Shown piece by piece: positions 18,978 to 28,043 of a DNA stretch of 34,496 nt. The notes below the pieces were generated by a model, which worked only from the letters and a program-made list of their open reading frames with translations, made no database searches and was not told the DNA's origin. The first letter of the stretch is position 1. Every line of letters starts with the position of its first letter. This DNA comes from Boseongicola sp. GTDB taxonomy: Bacteria; Pseudomonadota; Alphaproteobacteria; Rhodobacterales; Rhodobacteraceae. Made by a program: the position numbers and the translations under genes. The DNA is taken from positions 1 to 34,496 of the forward strand of contig JARFRG010000177.1 in assembly GCA_029287375.1 (NCBI GenBank). Direction: 5' to 3'.

Positions 18978-20354
18978 TCAAAACCCAAATGAGAAGTCGC
19001 GGCCAACATTTACGAACAGGGTGCTGGACGCTCGACTATCAGCGCCTTCTTCCGAAATACGAGTGTGACGCAATCCTGCATTAAGGCCCCAATCTTCACT
19101 CAAGTCTCGCGAATACCGGATTGCTGCGGACGTTCGGGAATCTCCACCCGGTGCACCAAGCTCTTCGGCAGAGCCATATGAAAAATTGGCACTCCATGAC
19201 GAGATCGAATTTATGGGCGCCGAGAACCCGACACCAAGCGATGTATTCAAAAACGCTAGCCCGTTATCCGTCGTCGGGCTTTGGACCAGATTTGCAGTCA
19301 GAGTGCCTCCGGCCGCTTCCCGGGTATAGCCAACGCTCGTTGTCAGTTCGAGATCCTGATCTTCCTGATCGACGACACCCAGTGACAACGACAGGGCGCC
19401 GGCCGGCAAGTCATAGTCGCGGCTGACACGTGCCGTTGTGCGACGGCCGCTTTCGTCAATCCGGCTTGAGAGGAGCAAGGCGATCCCCCCATCAGGCCGG
19501 TCCTTAGAAATACCAAGTGAAAGGCCAACGCCATCGTCGTCGCTTGCAACAACGGCACCATTCAGTGTCTCGGTCGAATCCAGCGTAATGTCGGCAGACA
19601 CTTCCAGCCCATCGTTGGTCGCGGTGGTCAGGCCCGCACCAATGGATTGGTTCCGGCGCGATGTCTCAAGAAAATCATCTTCGTCAGAGCGCGCATAAGT
19701 GCTGGTTAGACGTGCCGTCATCGCTGGGCTGATGCTGAAGCGCGCCGTGGCGCTGACTCTGGTTGTGTCGCTGTCGACAAGATCGGCTGTGTCCACGAAA
19801 TTGTTGGTTGTCGTGCTGAACGAGAGATCGACCCCAAACGGGGCATCCAAGCCTGTTGAAAAGTCTGCGGAGAGTCTTTTGCGTTTGCGTGTACCGCCTT
19901 CCAGGATCAGTGCATCCGGGTCGAAAACGCCATCAACGAAAAAGCCAAAGACTTCTGAATCAAGCTCGGCTTCGTCGTAGCGGCCTGAAAGTGCCAGCCG
20001 CGAGTTGATGCCTTCGCGTGTGTATGCCAGCGACGCGCTAGAACTTTGCAGGTCCAATGCGTCCGCAGATGTCGTCGAGCCCCCGTCTTCGCCTTGGATC
20101 GACGCACCAAGTGTAAAGCGAAACTGGTCAACCCGTGTCTCGCTACTTAGCGAAAAGCCAAGGTCAGTCACGCTGGTCAGCGTATTCCCATCGGCAGGGG
20201 AAGAAAGCGACGGGTTGTCGCTTACTTCTAAGCCGGTGGAGAAAGAAAGGTTGCCGCGTAACCCTGTCCCGTCTTGAGCCAAGACGGGTGCTGCTGCACA
20301 TGTGGCAAGCGAGAGGGCGGCAGTTGTTAGTCGTCCCGGTCGCATTTTTTTCAT
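18978..20354 (-). CDS. Outer-membrane beta-barrel protein of exopolysaccharide locus
   Basis: Signal peptide to AQDG; repeated amphipathic strands; ends in aromatic FSFGF; directly downstream of Wza-like gene. Confidence 0.75.
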   Translation of the reverse strand: MKKMRPGRLTTAALSLATCAAAPVLAQDGTGLRGNLSFSTGLEVSDNPSLSSPADGNTLTSVTDLGFSLSSETRVDQFRFTLGASIQGEDGGSTTSADALDLQSSSASLAYTREGINSRLALSGRYDEAELDSEVFGFFVDGVFDPDALILEGGTRKRKRLSADFSTGLDAPFGVDLSFSTTTNNFVDTADLVDSDTTRVSATARFSISPAMTARLTSTYARSDEDDFLETSRRNQSIGAGLTTATNDGLEVSADITLDSTETLNGAVVASDDDGVGLSLGISKDRPDGGIALLLSSRIDESGRRTTARVSRDYDLPAGALSLSLGVVDQEDQDLELTTSVGYTREAAGGTLTANLVQSPTTDNGLAFLNTSLGVGFSAPINSISSWSANFSYGSAEELGAPGGDSRTSAAIRYSRDLSEDWGLNAGLRHTRISEEGADSRASSTLFVNVGRDFSFGF

Positions 20355-20359
20355 TTTTT

Positions 20360-20965
20360 CTACTCGAAGAGGCGTCTCTCAGGAACAATGATAACATCCC
20401 CGTCAGCAAGAACAATGTCTGATCCGAGTGAAGCCCCGCTTGCGATGGCCTTATAGTTGATCCGTGACACTGTTTGCTCGCCTGTCGATGGGTTTGAACG
20501 GCGCAGCAAGATGCGCTTGGTTGCAGCAAACCGCGTAAATCCACCCGACGTCGCCAGCGCTTGCAAAACCGTCGTTCCGCGCTCTAGGCGTTTCAATCCG
20601 GGCGTGCCGATTTCACCAAGCATATATACGTCTACTGTGGGCCCGACTTGCTGTGTTTGGGCTTCCACGCGAGGGCGCAGCGATTGCACCGTCACAAAGA
20701 CCGTTGGTGACGTGGCGAAATTCGACGAAATACTGGAAGCAATCGAAGCTGCTACTGCATCCGGCGAGCGTCCTCCTGCCTGGAGACTTCCGGCGAATGG
20801 GAAAGTGATTGTTCCGTTCGGCAAGACAAGAAGCGTCCTGTTCAAAGACGGATCTTCTAAAACTTCAACGGCCAGCGTGTCGCCGCTTCGGATTTGGTAT
20901 TCGCTTTGTGCAAAAGCGATCGTTGCCGCCATCATTGCGACTATCGTAAAAAACAGAGTTTTCAT
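20360..20965 (-). CDS. Polysaccharide export protein (Wza-like, Poly_export + SLBB)
   Basis: Signal peptide; SEYQIRSGDTLAVEVLEDPSLNRTLLVLPNGTITFPFAGSLQAGG; VDVYMLGEIGTPGLKRLERGTTVLQALATSGGFTRFA. Confidence 0.88.
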   Translation of the reverse strand: MKTLFFTIVAMMAATIAFAQSEYQIRSGDTLAVEVLEDPSLNRTLLVLPNGTITFPFAGSLQAGGRSPDAVAASIASSISSNFATSPTVFVTVQSLRPRVEAQTQQVGPTVDVYMLGEIGTPGLKRLERGTTVLQALATSGGFTRFAATKRILLRRSNPSTGEQTVSRINYKAIASGASLGSDIVLADGDVIIVPERRLFE

Positions 20966-21088
20966 CGTATTCACCCCCAAAAAAACTGCGTCCCGAAAAC
21001 TATGGGACTGATCGTGCTACAAACAAAGCGCCAAATAACGACCGGCAGAGATCGCATAACGCATTGTGTTCAAAGGGCGACATGCCCT

Positions 21089-23533
21089 TTATTCCGTTGT
21101 TGACGTCGCAGCGAGTCTTTCGACGGCTGCGCGCGCCAAGGATATTTGTGGGCGTTCGTCACTTTCACCCGAGATTTCGATAACGCGTCTGTAGGTTGCA
21201 AGAGCTTCTTCGGTTCGGCCGACGGCCTCGTAAGCACTTGCGAGATGGAACTGAACAACCAGGTCGCTGGCAAGGGCTCTGGCGGCCGGCTCCAGATAGC
21301 TGATGGCCTCCTCGGACTGCCCGCGGCGGTGAAGAATCCAGCCGTATGTGTCCTGGAACGGCGGAACTTCGGTGCCGCGCAAACGCCTGGCGATCGCGAA
21401 AGCACGCTCGAGGCTTGCGTCGTCTGTCTTGTATGTGGCCAAAAGGCTGGCAAGGTTATTGGCAACCACCAACAATCCTGAATTCTGGGAATAGAGGTTT
21501 TCATAAATGTCGATCGCGCCATCAATGTCGTTCGCTTGCTCAAGAAAAGTAGCTTGTGCCCAGAGTAGATTCGGCGCGTCGGGATTGGCGACCAAAGCCG
21601 TTTCCAGGGTTGCCCGGGCATCATCAAGACGCCCTTGCGAGCTTTGAGATCGCATTGTTTGGATCCACGCGCGCTCGAAGCGAGGGAAAGCCTCTGTGAT
21701 GGCGATGAACGTCGCCTCGGCGTCCTGATAATTCTGAAGCGCGAGGTGCGTTCCACCCAAAACCATTGCAATCCGCGGATCGTCTGGTGCTTTGGCGACA
21801 AGCTGATTGGCAATTAAAAGGGCCTCGTCGCTTTCCCCTGCGCGCAGGCGTTCACGAAGGAGCGTGATCTGCGCGGTGACACTGGCATCGGCACCTTCGA
21901 CCATACTCTCCAACTCGGCAATGGCTTGTTCGCGGCCATCGCGTCGCGAAAGAACCTGAAGGCGGAGGCTATTGGCAAACTCAACGGCTTGTGGGCTGCC
22001 TTCCCGGCGCAGCGTGGATTCCACCTGAAGGGCGCGCGGCCAGTCCTCGGACTGCAGGTATACGTCCCCCAAAAGCCGCAAAAGGCCTACGTCTCCCGGG
22101 CTTTGGCGAAGACCGCGCACAAGGGCATCTTCAGCGGGCCGAAATCTTTCAAGCGCCACCAGCGTGCGGGCAAACCGAATGGTTTCTTCCGGGGCATATC
22201 CCGAGGCTTCGGCTGCCAAGGATAACATGTCCTGCGCCAACTCGGCCTCGCCGGCTCTCTGGTGCGCCTGCGCCATAAGAGTAAGGGTGTCGCTGTCCTG
22301 TGGGGCCTGATCGAGGGCGCGTCGCAAAGCACCGATTGCTTCGTCGACCTGATCGTTTTCAATCAACCAGTTTGCACTTAATTTCAACGCCTCGATCTGA
22401 GATGGATCATCAGCAAGGACCTCTTCAACAAGTTGCCGCGCACCGACATCATTCCCGTTTGCGATAAGCATACGCGCAAGAGTGACTTTGAAGCCGCTGG
22501 TTTGATCGTCATCAGGACCAGCTCTGTCTATGATGCCCTGCATTTCGGCAATACCGGCTTCGCGGTCACCACCATCGAAAAGAAGGCCAGATCTGAGTGC
22601 CAGAAGCATATTCGGGTTTTCATATCGCCCTACAGCCTCGTCAATTTCGGCAAGAGCGGCGTCTTCCCCGCGTGTTTGCCGCAGGAAGCCAACCAAAGCG
22701 ATTTGCAAATCCAAGCTGTCTTCGCGTTGTGCGATTTGCGCACGCAAGAATTCTTCGGCGCGTTCGGGTTCGCCGAGGGCTGTCAACAGGCGGATGAGGA
22801 CGCTCTTTGTGCTGCTGTCGTCGGGAAACGCCTGAACTGTTCTCCGGAGGTGCTCCTCGAGATCAACGTAGCTCTCGGCTTGGGCGAGCAATGACGCCTT
22901 CATTGAATAAAAGAAGCTGGAGTCAGGGTCTGCGGCGATTGCGAGGTCGACATATTCCAAGGCGTCCTCAACACGTGACTGACGCACCAGCCCATCGATG
23001 ATGACGCGCAAAAGAGTGATGTCTTTTGGGTAGGTTTCGACAAGCGCGATGGCGTCTTGCGTCAGTGCGCGGACAGCGGACTCGTCTTCGTCGAGCGCGG
23101 CCTGGCGAAATCGCAGTACAAGCTCGACAACATCAACCCCTTCGAGTTCGGCATTTGCCTGAATGAGCAGTTCTGAATGCCGTGCGGCCTCATCCCAATT
23201 GAGCGCTTCGATTGCCATCTCTGACAGTGCAAGCCTTGCCTCAAGATCATTTGGATTGTCTTCGGCCAAGCGCAGGAAATTCGAGTACGCAGCAGAGAAA
23301 TCTCCACGATCCCGCACGGTCTCAGCAAAGACACGGCGCGCATCAATATGAAACTCATCGAGAGAAAGTACATTGCGGAATTCAACGAGAGCACGCTCAA
23401 CATCGCCAGATTGGAGAAGTGCCAGCCCATTTTGATAGTGGCCTTCCGCACGCTCTTCTGCACTATCGCAGGCCGCGAGAAGACCCATGGCAACTGACAA
23501 AACAAAGCCACGAACGATAGGTGAAGAAAGCAT
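21089..23533 (-). CDS. TPR-repeat lipoprotein, PrsT-like (exopolysaccharide/exosortase-context family)
   Basis: Lipobox-like VAMGLLAACDS; many TPRs (GHYQNGLALLQSGDVERALVEFRNVL...); start refined from 23587 to ATG 23533. Confidence 0.8.
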   Translation of the reverse strand: MLSSPIVRGFVLSVAMGLLAACDSAEERAEGHYQNGLALLQSGDVERALVEFRNVLSLDEFHIDARRVFAETVRDRGDFSAAYSNFLRLAEDNPNDLEARLALSEMAIEALNWDEAARHSELLIQANAELEGVDVVELVLRFRQAALDEDESAVRALTQDAIALVETYPKDITLLRVIIDGLVRQSRVEDALEYVDLAIAADPDSSFFYSMKASLLAQAESYVDLEEHLRRTVQAFPDDSSTKSVLIRLLTALGEPERAEEFLRAQIAQREDSLDLQIALVGFLRQTRGEDAALAEIDEAVGRYENPNMLLALRSGLLFDGGDREAGIAEMQGIIDRAGPDDDQTSGFKVTLARMLIANGNDVGARQLVEEVLADDPSQIEALKLSANWLIENDQVDEAIGALRRALDQAPQDSDTLTLMAQAHQRAGEAELAQDMLSLAAEASGYAPEETIRFARTLVALERFRPAEDALVRGLRQSPGDVGLLRLLGDVYLQSEDWPRALQVESTLRREGSPQAVEFANSLRLQVLSRRDGREQAIAELESMVEGADASVTAQITLLRERLRAGESDEALLIANQLVAKAPDDPRIAMVLGGTHLALQNYQDAEATFIAITEAFPRFERAWIQTMRSQSSQGRLDDARATLETALVANPDAPNLLWAQATFLEQANDIDGAIDIYENLYSQNSGLLVVANNLASLLATYKTDDASLERAFAIARRLRGTEVPPFQDTYGWILHRRGQSEEAISYLEPAARALASDLVVQFHLASAYEAVGRTEEALATYRRVIEISGESDERPQISLARAAVERLAATSTTE

Positions 23534-23632
23534 GACAAGACTCCCGAATACTATTGGAGCGATACTAACAAATACGCGGTCGCACAACCAGACCGACAGG
23601 TCTCACGGCTTTGCGATCAAAAAGAAAACGCC

Positions 23633-24322
23633 CTAGAAACCAGTTCCGCGGAAAACGACAGAAACCGTCTTGAACAAGATTTTCAGGTCCTGCCAAGCAG
23701 ACAAAGTCATGTCGTAACTGTCGTCGTAAAATGCGCGTTCGGCAAAAGCGGATTGGTTCCGTTTCGAAACCTGCCATAAGCCAGTCATTCCCGGGCGAAG
23801 ATTATAGTAGCTGCGTCCCGGATACAGAGCTTGCTGCAGGGGCAGCATCGGACGTGGCCCGATCAAGGACATGTCGCCAGCCAAGACATTGATGATTTGG
23901 GGCAACTCATCAAGAGATGTGCGGCGAAGTGCACGACCAATCCGCGTGCATCGCGGATCAATCGCGAGCTTCTGCTTTGCATTCCACTCGCGCCGTGCGT
24001 CCGTGTTTTCTGAAAGGTGGCTCTCTAAAAGAGCTTCGGCTTGCGGCACCATCGTGCGGAATTTCCACATCGTGAAACGGCGACCATCCCGGCCCACACG
24101 TTCCTGCCGGAAAATCGGAGAATGGCCGTCGGACGCTATTGCGAGCGCAATAAGCGCCAGAAACGGAGCCACAAATGGAAGGGCGCAAAGCACCAAGGCC
24201 AAATCAATGATGCGCTTAATTCCAGATCGGTAGAGACTGTTTGACTTGATCGGTCCGCTAATTGGCAGAGAATCCACGTTCGCAGCAGAACGGCTAGCAA
24301 CATTCGTCACATGTACAGTCAT
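23633..24322 (-). CDS. Exopolysaccharide sugar (undecaprenyl-phosphate glycosyl-1-phosphate) transferase
   Basis: KRIIDLALVLCALP, FRQERVGRDGRRFTMWKFRTM, RRTSLDELPQIINVLAGDMSLIGPRPM, LRPGMTGLWQVSKRN. Confidence 0.93.
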   Translation of the reverse strand: MTVHVTNVASRSAANVDSLPISGPIKSNSLYRSGIKRIIDLALVLCALPFVAPFLALIALAIASDGHSPIFRQERVGRDGRRFTMWKFRTMVPQAEALLESHLSENTDARREWNAKQKLAIDPRCTRIGRALRRTSLDELPQIINVLAGDMSLIGPRPMLPLQQALYPGRSYYNLRPGMTGLWQVSKRNQSAFAERAFYDDSYDMTLSAWQDLKILFKTVSVVFRGTGF

Positions 24323-24638
24323 ACTTTTTACCGAAGCACCTTCGGCCCCCTAAAACTCACCGGACCCAAACACCATCCATTCGGAAGCAACTACCGAAGA
24401 CGGGTCCCGCAATCTTGTTAACATTTGAAGGCTGAGAAGGGAAGATTTGCATGGTATCGCGCGGCTTTTCCTTTCCATCTCCAACGGCCATGATCGAAAA
24501 CTGTCCGTGTAATGCCTGAAAATGCGCAAAAATCCGCCCAAATCGTGCCACAAAGTAGCCTCAATCGAATCTTGTGTTGCGTTCCTTGAACCACAAGTTT
24601 GGTAAACGATTGCTTAAAAACTGCACGGACTGTCCACA

Positions 24639-24652
24639 AATCGTCGACGATT
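24639..24652. promoter_or_regulatory. Perfect 14-bp palindrome in the divergent EPS intergenic region
   Basis: AATCGTCGACGATT reads identically on both strands. Confidence 0.4.
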
Positions 24653-24794
24653 GATTAACCGTGAGAATGCGATGTTACGTTGTGATTCGGCCTCGGCCTT
24701 GTTTTCGGAGTAGAATCTGCACAAAAGCCGTGTCGACGTCACTATATGGCCTTTAAGTTTAGGTAACTAACAGCGTCACGCGAGCTGGAGCGTG

Positions 24795-25670
24795 ATGCAG
24801 AGCGATAGCGAGAACATGACGAGTAACGATCTTTACGTCGAGTATTTCGGGTTTACCGAGCGACCGTTTACGCTGTTGCCCGACCCGGACTTTTTGTTTT
24901 GGTCGCGGGCGCACCGACGCGCTTTTTCAGTACTCGAGTTTGGTGTCATTACGCGCGCGCCGATTACGGTCGTAACTGGCGAGGTCGGTGCGGGGAAGAC
25001 CACACTCATACAGAAACTGCTTCAGTCATTGGATGATGACATAACTTTGGGGCTAATCTCGAACGCTCAAGGCGGACGCGGAGAGTTGCTTCAATGGGTG
25101 CTTAATTCGTTGTCAATTCAGGCGGATTTGACCGGCGCATATGTGTCGATGTTTCAGCAGTTGCAGGACTATGTGATTGAGGAATACGCGAGTGGACGTC
25201 GGGTCGTCTTGTTGATTGATGAGGCGCAAAACCTCAGTATCGAAGGGCTTGAAGAGCTTCGGATGCTGACAAATATTAACTCCAATAAAGATGAGCTGTT
25301 GCAGTTGATTTTGGTTGGACAGCCTGAGCTCAGGCAAATGATAATGCGCCCGGAACTTCGCCAATTCGCTCAACGCGTTACCGCGACCTATCACATCGGA
25401 GCGCTGGATCGCGCGGCTGTTGCCGGTTATGTGCAGCATCGGCTAAATCATGTCGGCGGGTCAGGCAATGAGTTTACCGCCGATGCGATTGAGCTTATTC
25501 ACGAACACTCACGTGGGATTCCGAGATTGGTTAATAAGTTGTGTGATTTTGCGATGGTGTATGCCGCTACTGAAGAGCGCCGTGTCGTCGACGGGGCGAT
25601 CATTGAAGAAGTCCTCGAAGACGGAATCTTCCTACCTGCGATGCACCTTTCAGGAGATGCTGCAGAATGA
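24795..25670 (+). CDS. ExeA/GspA-like AAA ATPase, XrtA/PEP-CTERM-associated ATPase type
   Basis: YVEYFGFTERPFTLLPDPDFLFWSRAHRRAFSVLEFGV, Walker A GEVGAGKT, Walker B VVLLIDEAQNLS; start could be 24816. Confidence 0.88.
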   Translation: MQSDSENMTSNDLYVEYFGFTERPFTLLPDPDFLFWSRAHRRAFSVLEFGVITRAPITVVTGEVGAGKTTLIQKLLQSLDDDITLGLISNAQGGRGELLQWVLNSLSIQADLTGAYVSMFQQLQDYVIEEYASGRRVVLLIDEAQNLSIEGLEELRMLTNINSNKDELLQLILVGQPELRQMIMRPELRQFAQRVTATYHIGALDRAAVAGYVQHRLNHVGGSGNEFTADAIELIHEHSRGIPRLVNKLCDFAMVYAATEERRVVDGAIIEEVLEDGIFLPAMHLSGDAAE

Positions 25671-27184
25671 ATTCAGACATCAGATTCTATTGGAGCCTGT
25701 TCCTTAAGCGGCTGCCTTTGATGGCCGTTGTTTTCGTCATGTGTTCGGCTTTGGGGGTTGGCCTGGCGATGACGTTGCCATCTCGCTACACGGCAACCGC
25801 GCGGCTTCTTTTGGAAAGTCCACAAATTCCCGATGAGCTGGCGGCATCTACGGTGCGCACTTCGGCAACCGAACGCCTTCAAATCATTGAGCAACGGCTG
25901 CTCACCCGCGCGAACCTGATTGATATTGCAAATGAATTTTCCGTTTTCAGCGGAAGTGGCCGCATGACGCCGGACGAAGTTGTGACCGCGATGCGCGATT
26001 TGACGGCAATTCGCACAACCAGCAGCCGTGGCGGCGCGACGTTTATGAACATCTCTTTTCGGGCGACAACTTCGCAATTGTCCGCGGAAGTTGCCAACGA
26101 GTTTGTTACACTTGTCTTGAGCGCGGATTCCACGCGACGTCAGGGTTTGGCGGAACAAACCCTAGATTTCTTCGAAGAGGACGTGCGGCGGTTGGACGAA
26201 CAGCTTTCACTGGAAAGCGCAGCCATCGCTGGATTCAAGGAAGCAAATCAGGACGCTCTTCCCGAGAATTTGGCATTTCGGATTGACCGCTTGTCGCGCC
26301 TGCAGGACTTGGTGGTGGCGGCCACGCGGGATCGGGCCTCGCTAAGCGAGCAGCGAACGCGGATGATGATTATCGGAGCGACCGCGCGCGGGCCACAACT
26401 GTCGCCTGAACGGCAGGAACTGCGGGATGTAAAAGAAGAACTGGAGCGTGCGCTTACCATCTATTCCGAAACCAATCCTCGGGTGAAAGTTCTTCAGGCC
26501 CGCATCGCGCAACTGACGGCGTCGGTTTCGTCCGAAGACCCAAGCGCGCAAGAGGAAGTGACCGATCCGACACAGGCACTGTTTGCGCTTGATCTCGCGG
26601 ATATTGATCGCAGGCTGGAGTTTTTGGATGCGCGCGTTCTTAGCGCCGAGGCCGAAATCAAAGAGCTTCGGGAAGCCATCGATAAGACACCTGAAAATGC
26701 CATTAGGCTCGAGTCTCTTGAGCGGGACTACCAGAATACGCTGAGTCAGTATAATGGCGCCGTTTCCAATCTTGCGCGGGCGCAAACTGGCGAGAGAATT
26801 GAGGTTCTCTCAAAAGGCGAACGCATATCAGTGATTGAGCAAGCGACAGCGCCGACAGCCCCCAATAGTCCGAACAGACCGCTAATCGCTGGTGGCGGCG
26901 TTGGACTTGGGCTTTTGCTTGCGACGGCGCTCTTCGTTTTGCTTGAGTTAACCAACCGCGCAATACGCCGGCCCGAAGATTTGGTTAAGGGCCTTTCAAT
27001 TCAACCGCTTGCAACCATTCCTTATCTTGAGACCGCCGGCGGTCAGGCGAGGCGCCGCGCCCTAATGGTGATTCTTGTGGTCGCTCTAGCGGTTGGAATA
27101 CCGGTACTTTTGTGGGCGGTGCATACATTCTATCTTCCGTTGGATTTGGTGATTGATCGGCTCCTTGGCAAACTAGGCCTTTAA
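25667..27184 (+). CDS. Wzc-like polysaccharide chain-length determinant (GNVR-type, no kinase domain)
   Basis: Two terminal TM segments, coiled-coil middle, APTAPNSPNRPLIAGGGVGLGLLL motif; 4-nt overlap with upstream ATPase gene. Confidence 0.87.
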   Translation: MNSDIRFYWSLFLKRLPLMAVVFVMCSALGVGLAMTLPSRYTATARLLLESPQIPDELAASTVRTSATERLQIIEQRLLTRANLIDIANEFSVFSGSGRMTPDEVVTAMRDLTAIRTTSSRGGATFMNISFRATTSQLSAEVANEFVTLVLSADSTRRQGLAEQTLDFFEEDVRRLDEQLSLESAAIAGFKEANQDALPENLAFRIDRLSRLQDLVVAATRDRASLSEQRTRMMIIGATARGPQLSPERQELRDVKEELERALTIYSETNPRVKVLQARIAQLTASVSSEDPSAQEEVTDPTQALFALDLADIDRRLEFLDARVLSAEAEIKELREAIDKTPENAIRLESLERDYQNTLSQYNGAVSNLARAQTGERIEVLSKGERISVIEQATAPTAPNSPNRPLIAGGGVGLGLLLATALFVLLELTNRAIRRPEDLVKGLSIQPLATIPYLETAGGQARRRALMVILVVALAVGIPVLLWAVHTFYLPLDLVIDRLLGKLGL

Positions 27185-27207
27185 CACGTGTAAATCGGGT
27201 ACAAGAC

Positions 27208-28041
27208 ATGGAAAAACTTCAGGCCGCATTGGCAAAGGCGCGCGCGCAGAGGGAAGGGGAGCCAACCCCGCGGGGCGCGCGACCTGAACTTTCTGCCAAG
27301 GCTAAGTCCAGGCAGGCTGCCGAGAGCAGTGCATTGGATGCAGCTTGGGAAGCTGTTCCGTATTTTGAACCTACGCAGCGGAAACTCAAACAGTCGAGAA
27401 TATTTGCAGCCGATGTATCTACCGAAGGAGCTCCGTTTGATATTCTTCGCACGAAACTGCTTCTCGAAATGCGTCGAAATAATTGGACAAGAATAGCTAT
27501 CACGTCGGCGTCTGCCGGGTCTGGAAAGACGACAACGGCGTGCAATCTCATTGCAGGATTTGGGCGTCAACCCGAAGTGCGTAGCATGCTTTTCGACGTT
27601 GACATGCGTCGTCCCTCGGTCGCGAAGTTTTTCGGTGCAACACCTGAGGCGAGCCTGGTCGATGTGTTGGAAAACAAGGTCGCTTTCGAAGAACAGGCCG
27701 TGCGGCTGCACAAAAACACCATCATCTCGATGACAAACCGCCCGCTTCGTGATCCTTCCGAAGTGCTCTCAAAGCAAAGAACGGCAGAAATGCTGGATGA
27801 GATTCAAGAGATTTACCAACCACAGATAATGCTCTTTGATTTGCCACCAGTTCTGATCAGCGATGAGACACGCGGTTTTTTGAAGCTGGTGGATGCCACC
27901 TTGATTGTCGCATCGAGCGAGGCGACGACGATTGCTCAGGTCGACGAAGTCGAGCGTGAAGTGTCGGAATACAGCAATGTCGCCGGCGTCATTCTGAATA
28001 AGTGCCGCTTCATGGATGAAGGCTACGGTTACTCATACTGA
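27208..28041 (+). CDS. CpsD/CapB-family tyrosine autokinase
   Basis: ITSASAGSGKTTTACNLIAGFGR (Walker A), LFDVDMRRPSVAKFFG (Walker A'), ILFDLPP-type Walker B (MLFDLPPVL), Tyr-rich tail EGYGYSY. Confidence 0.9.
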   Translation: MEKLQAALAKARAQREGEPTPRGARPELSAKAKSRQAAESSALDAAWEAVPYFEPTQRKLKQSRIFAADVSTEGAPFDILRTKLLLEMRRNNWTRIAITSASAGSGKTTTACNLIAGFGRQPEVRSMLFDVDMRRPSVAKFFGATPEASLVDVLENKVAFEEQAVRLHKNTIISMTNRPLRDPSEVLSKQRTAEMLDEIQEIYQPQIMLFDLPPVLISDETRGFLKLVDATLIVASSEATTIAQVDEVEREVSEYSNVAGVILNKCRFMDEGYGYSY

Positions 28042-28043
28042 AA

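Noticed and set aside
21070-21813. 247-aa minus-strand ORF in an alternative frame of the TPR gene
   Set aside because: Same-strand alternative frame of a long repeat protein; low-complexity composition and no motifs.
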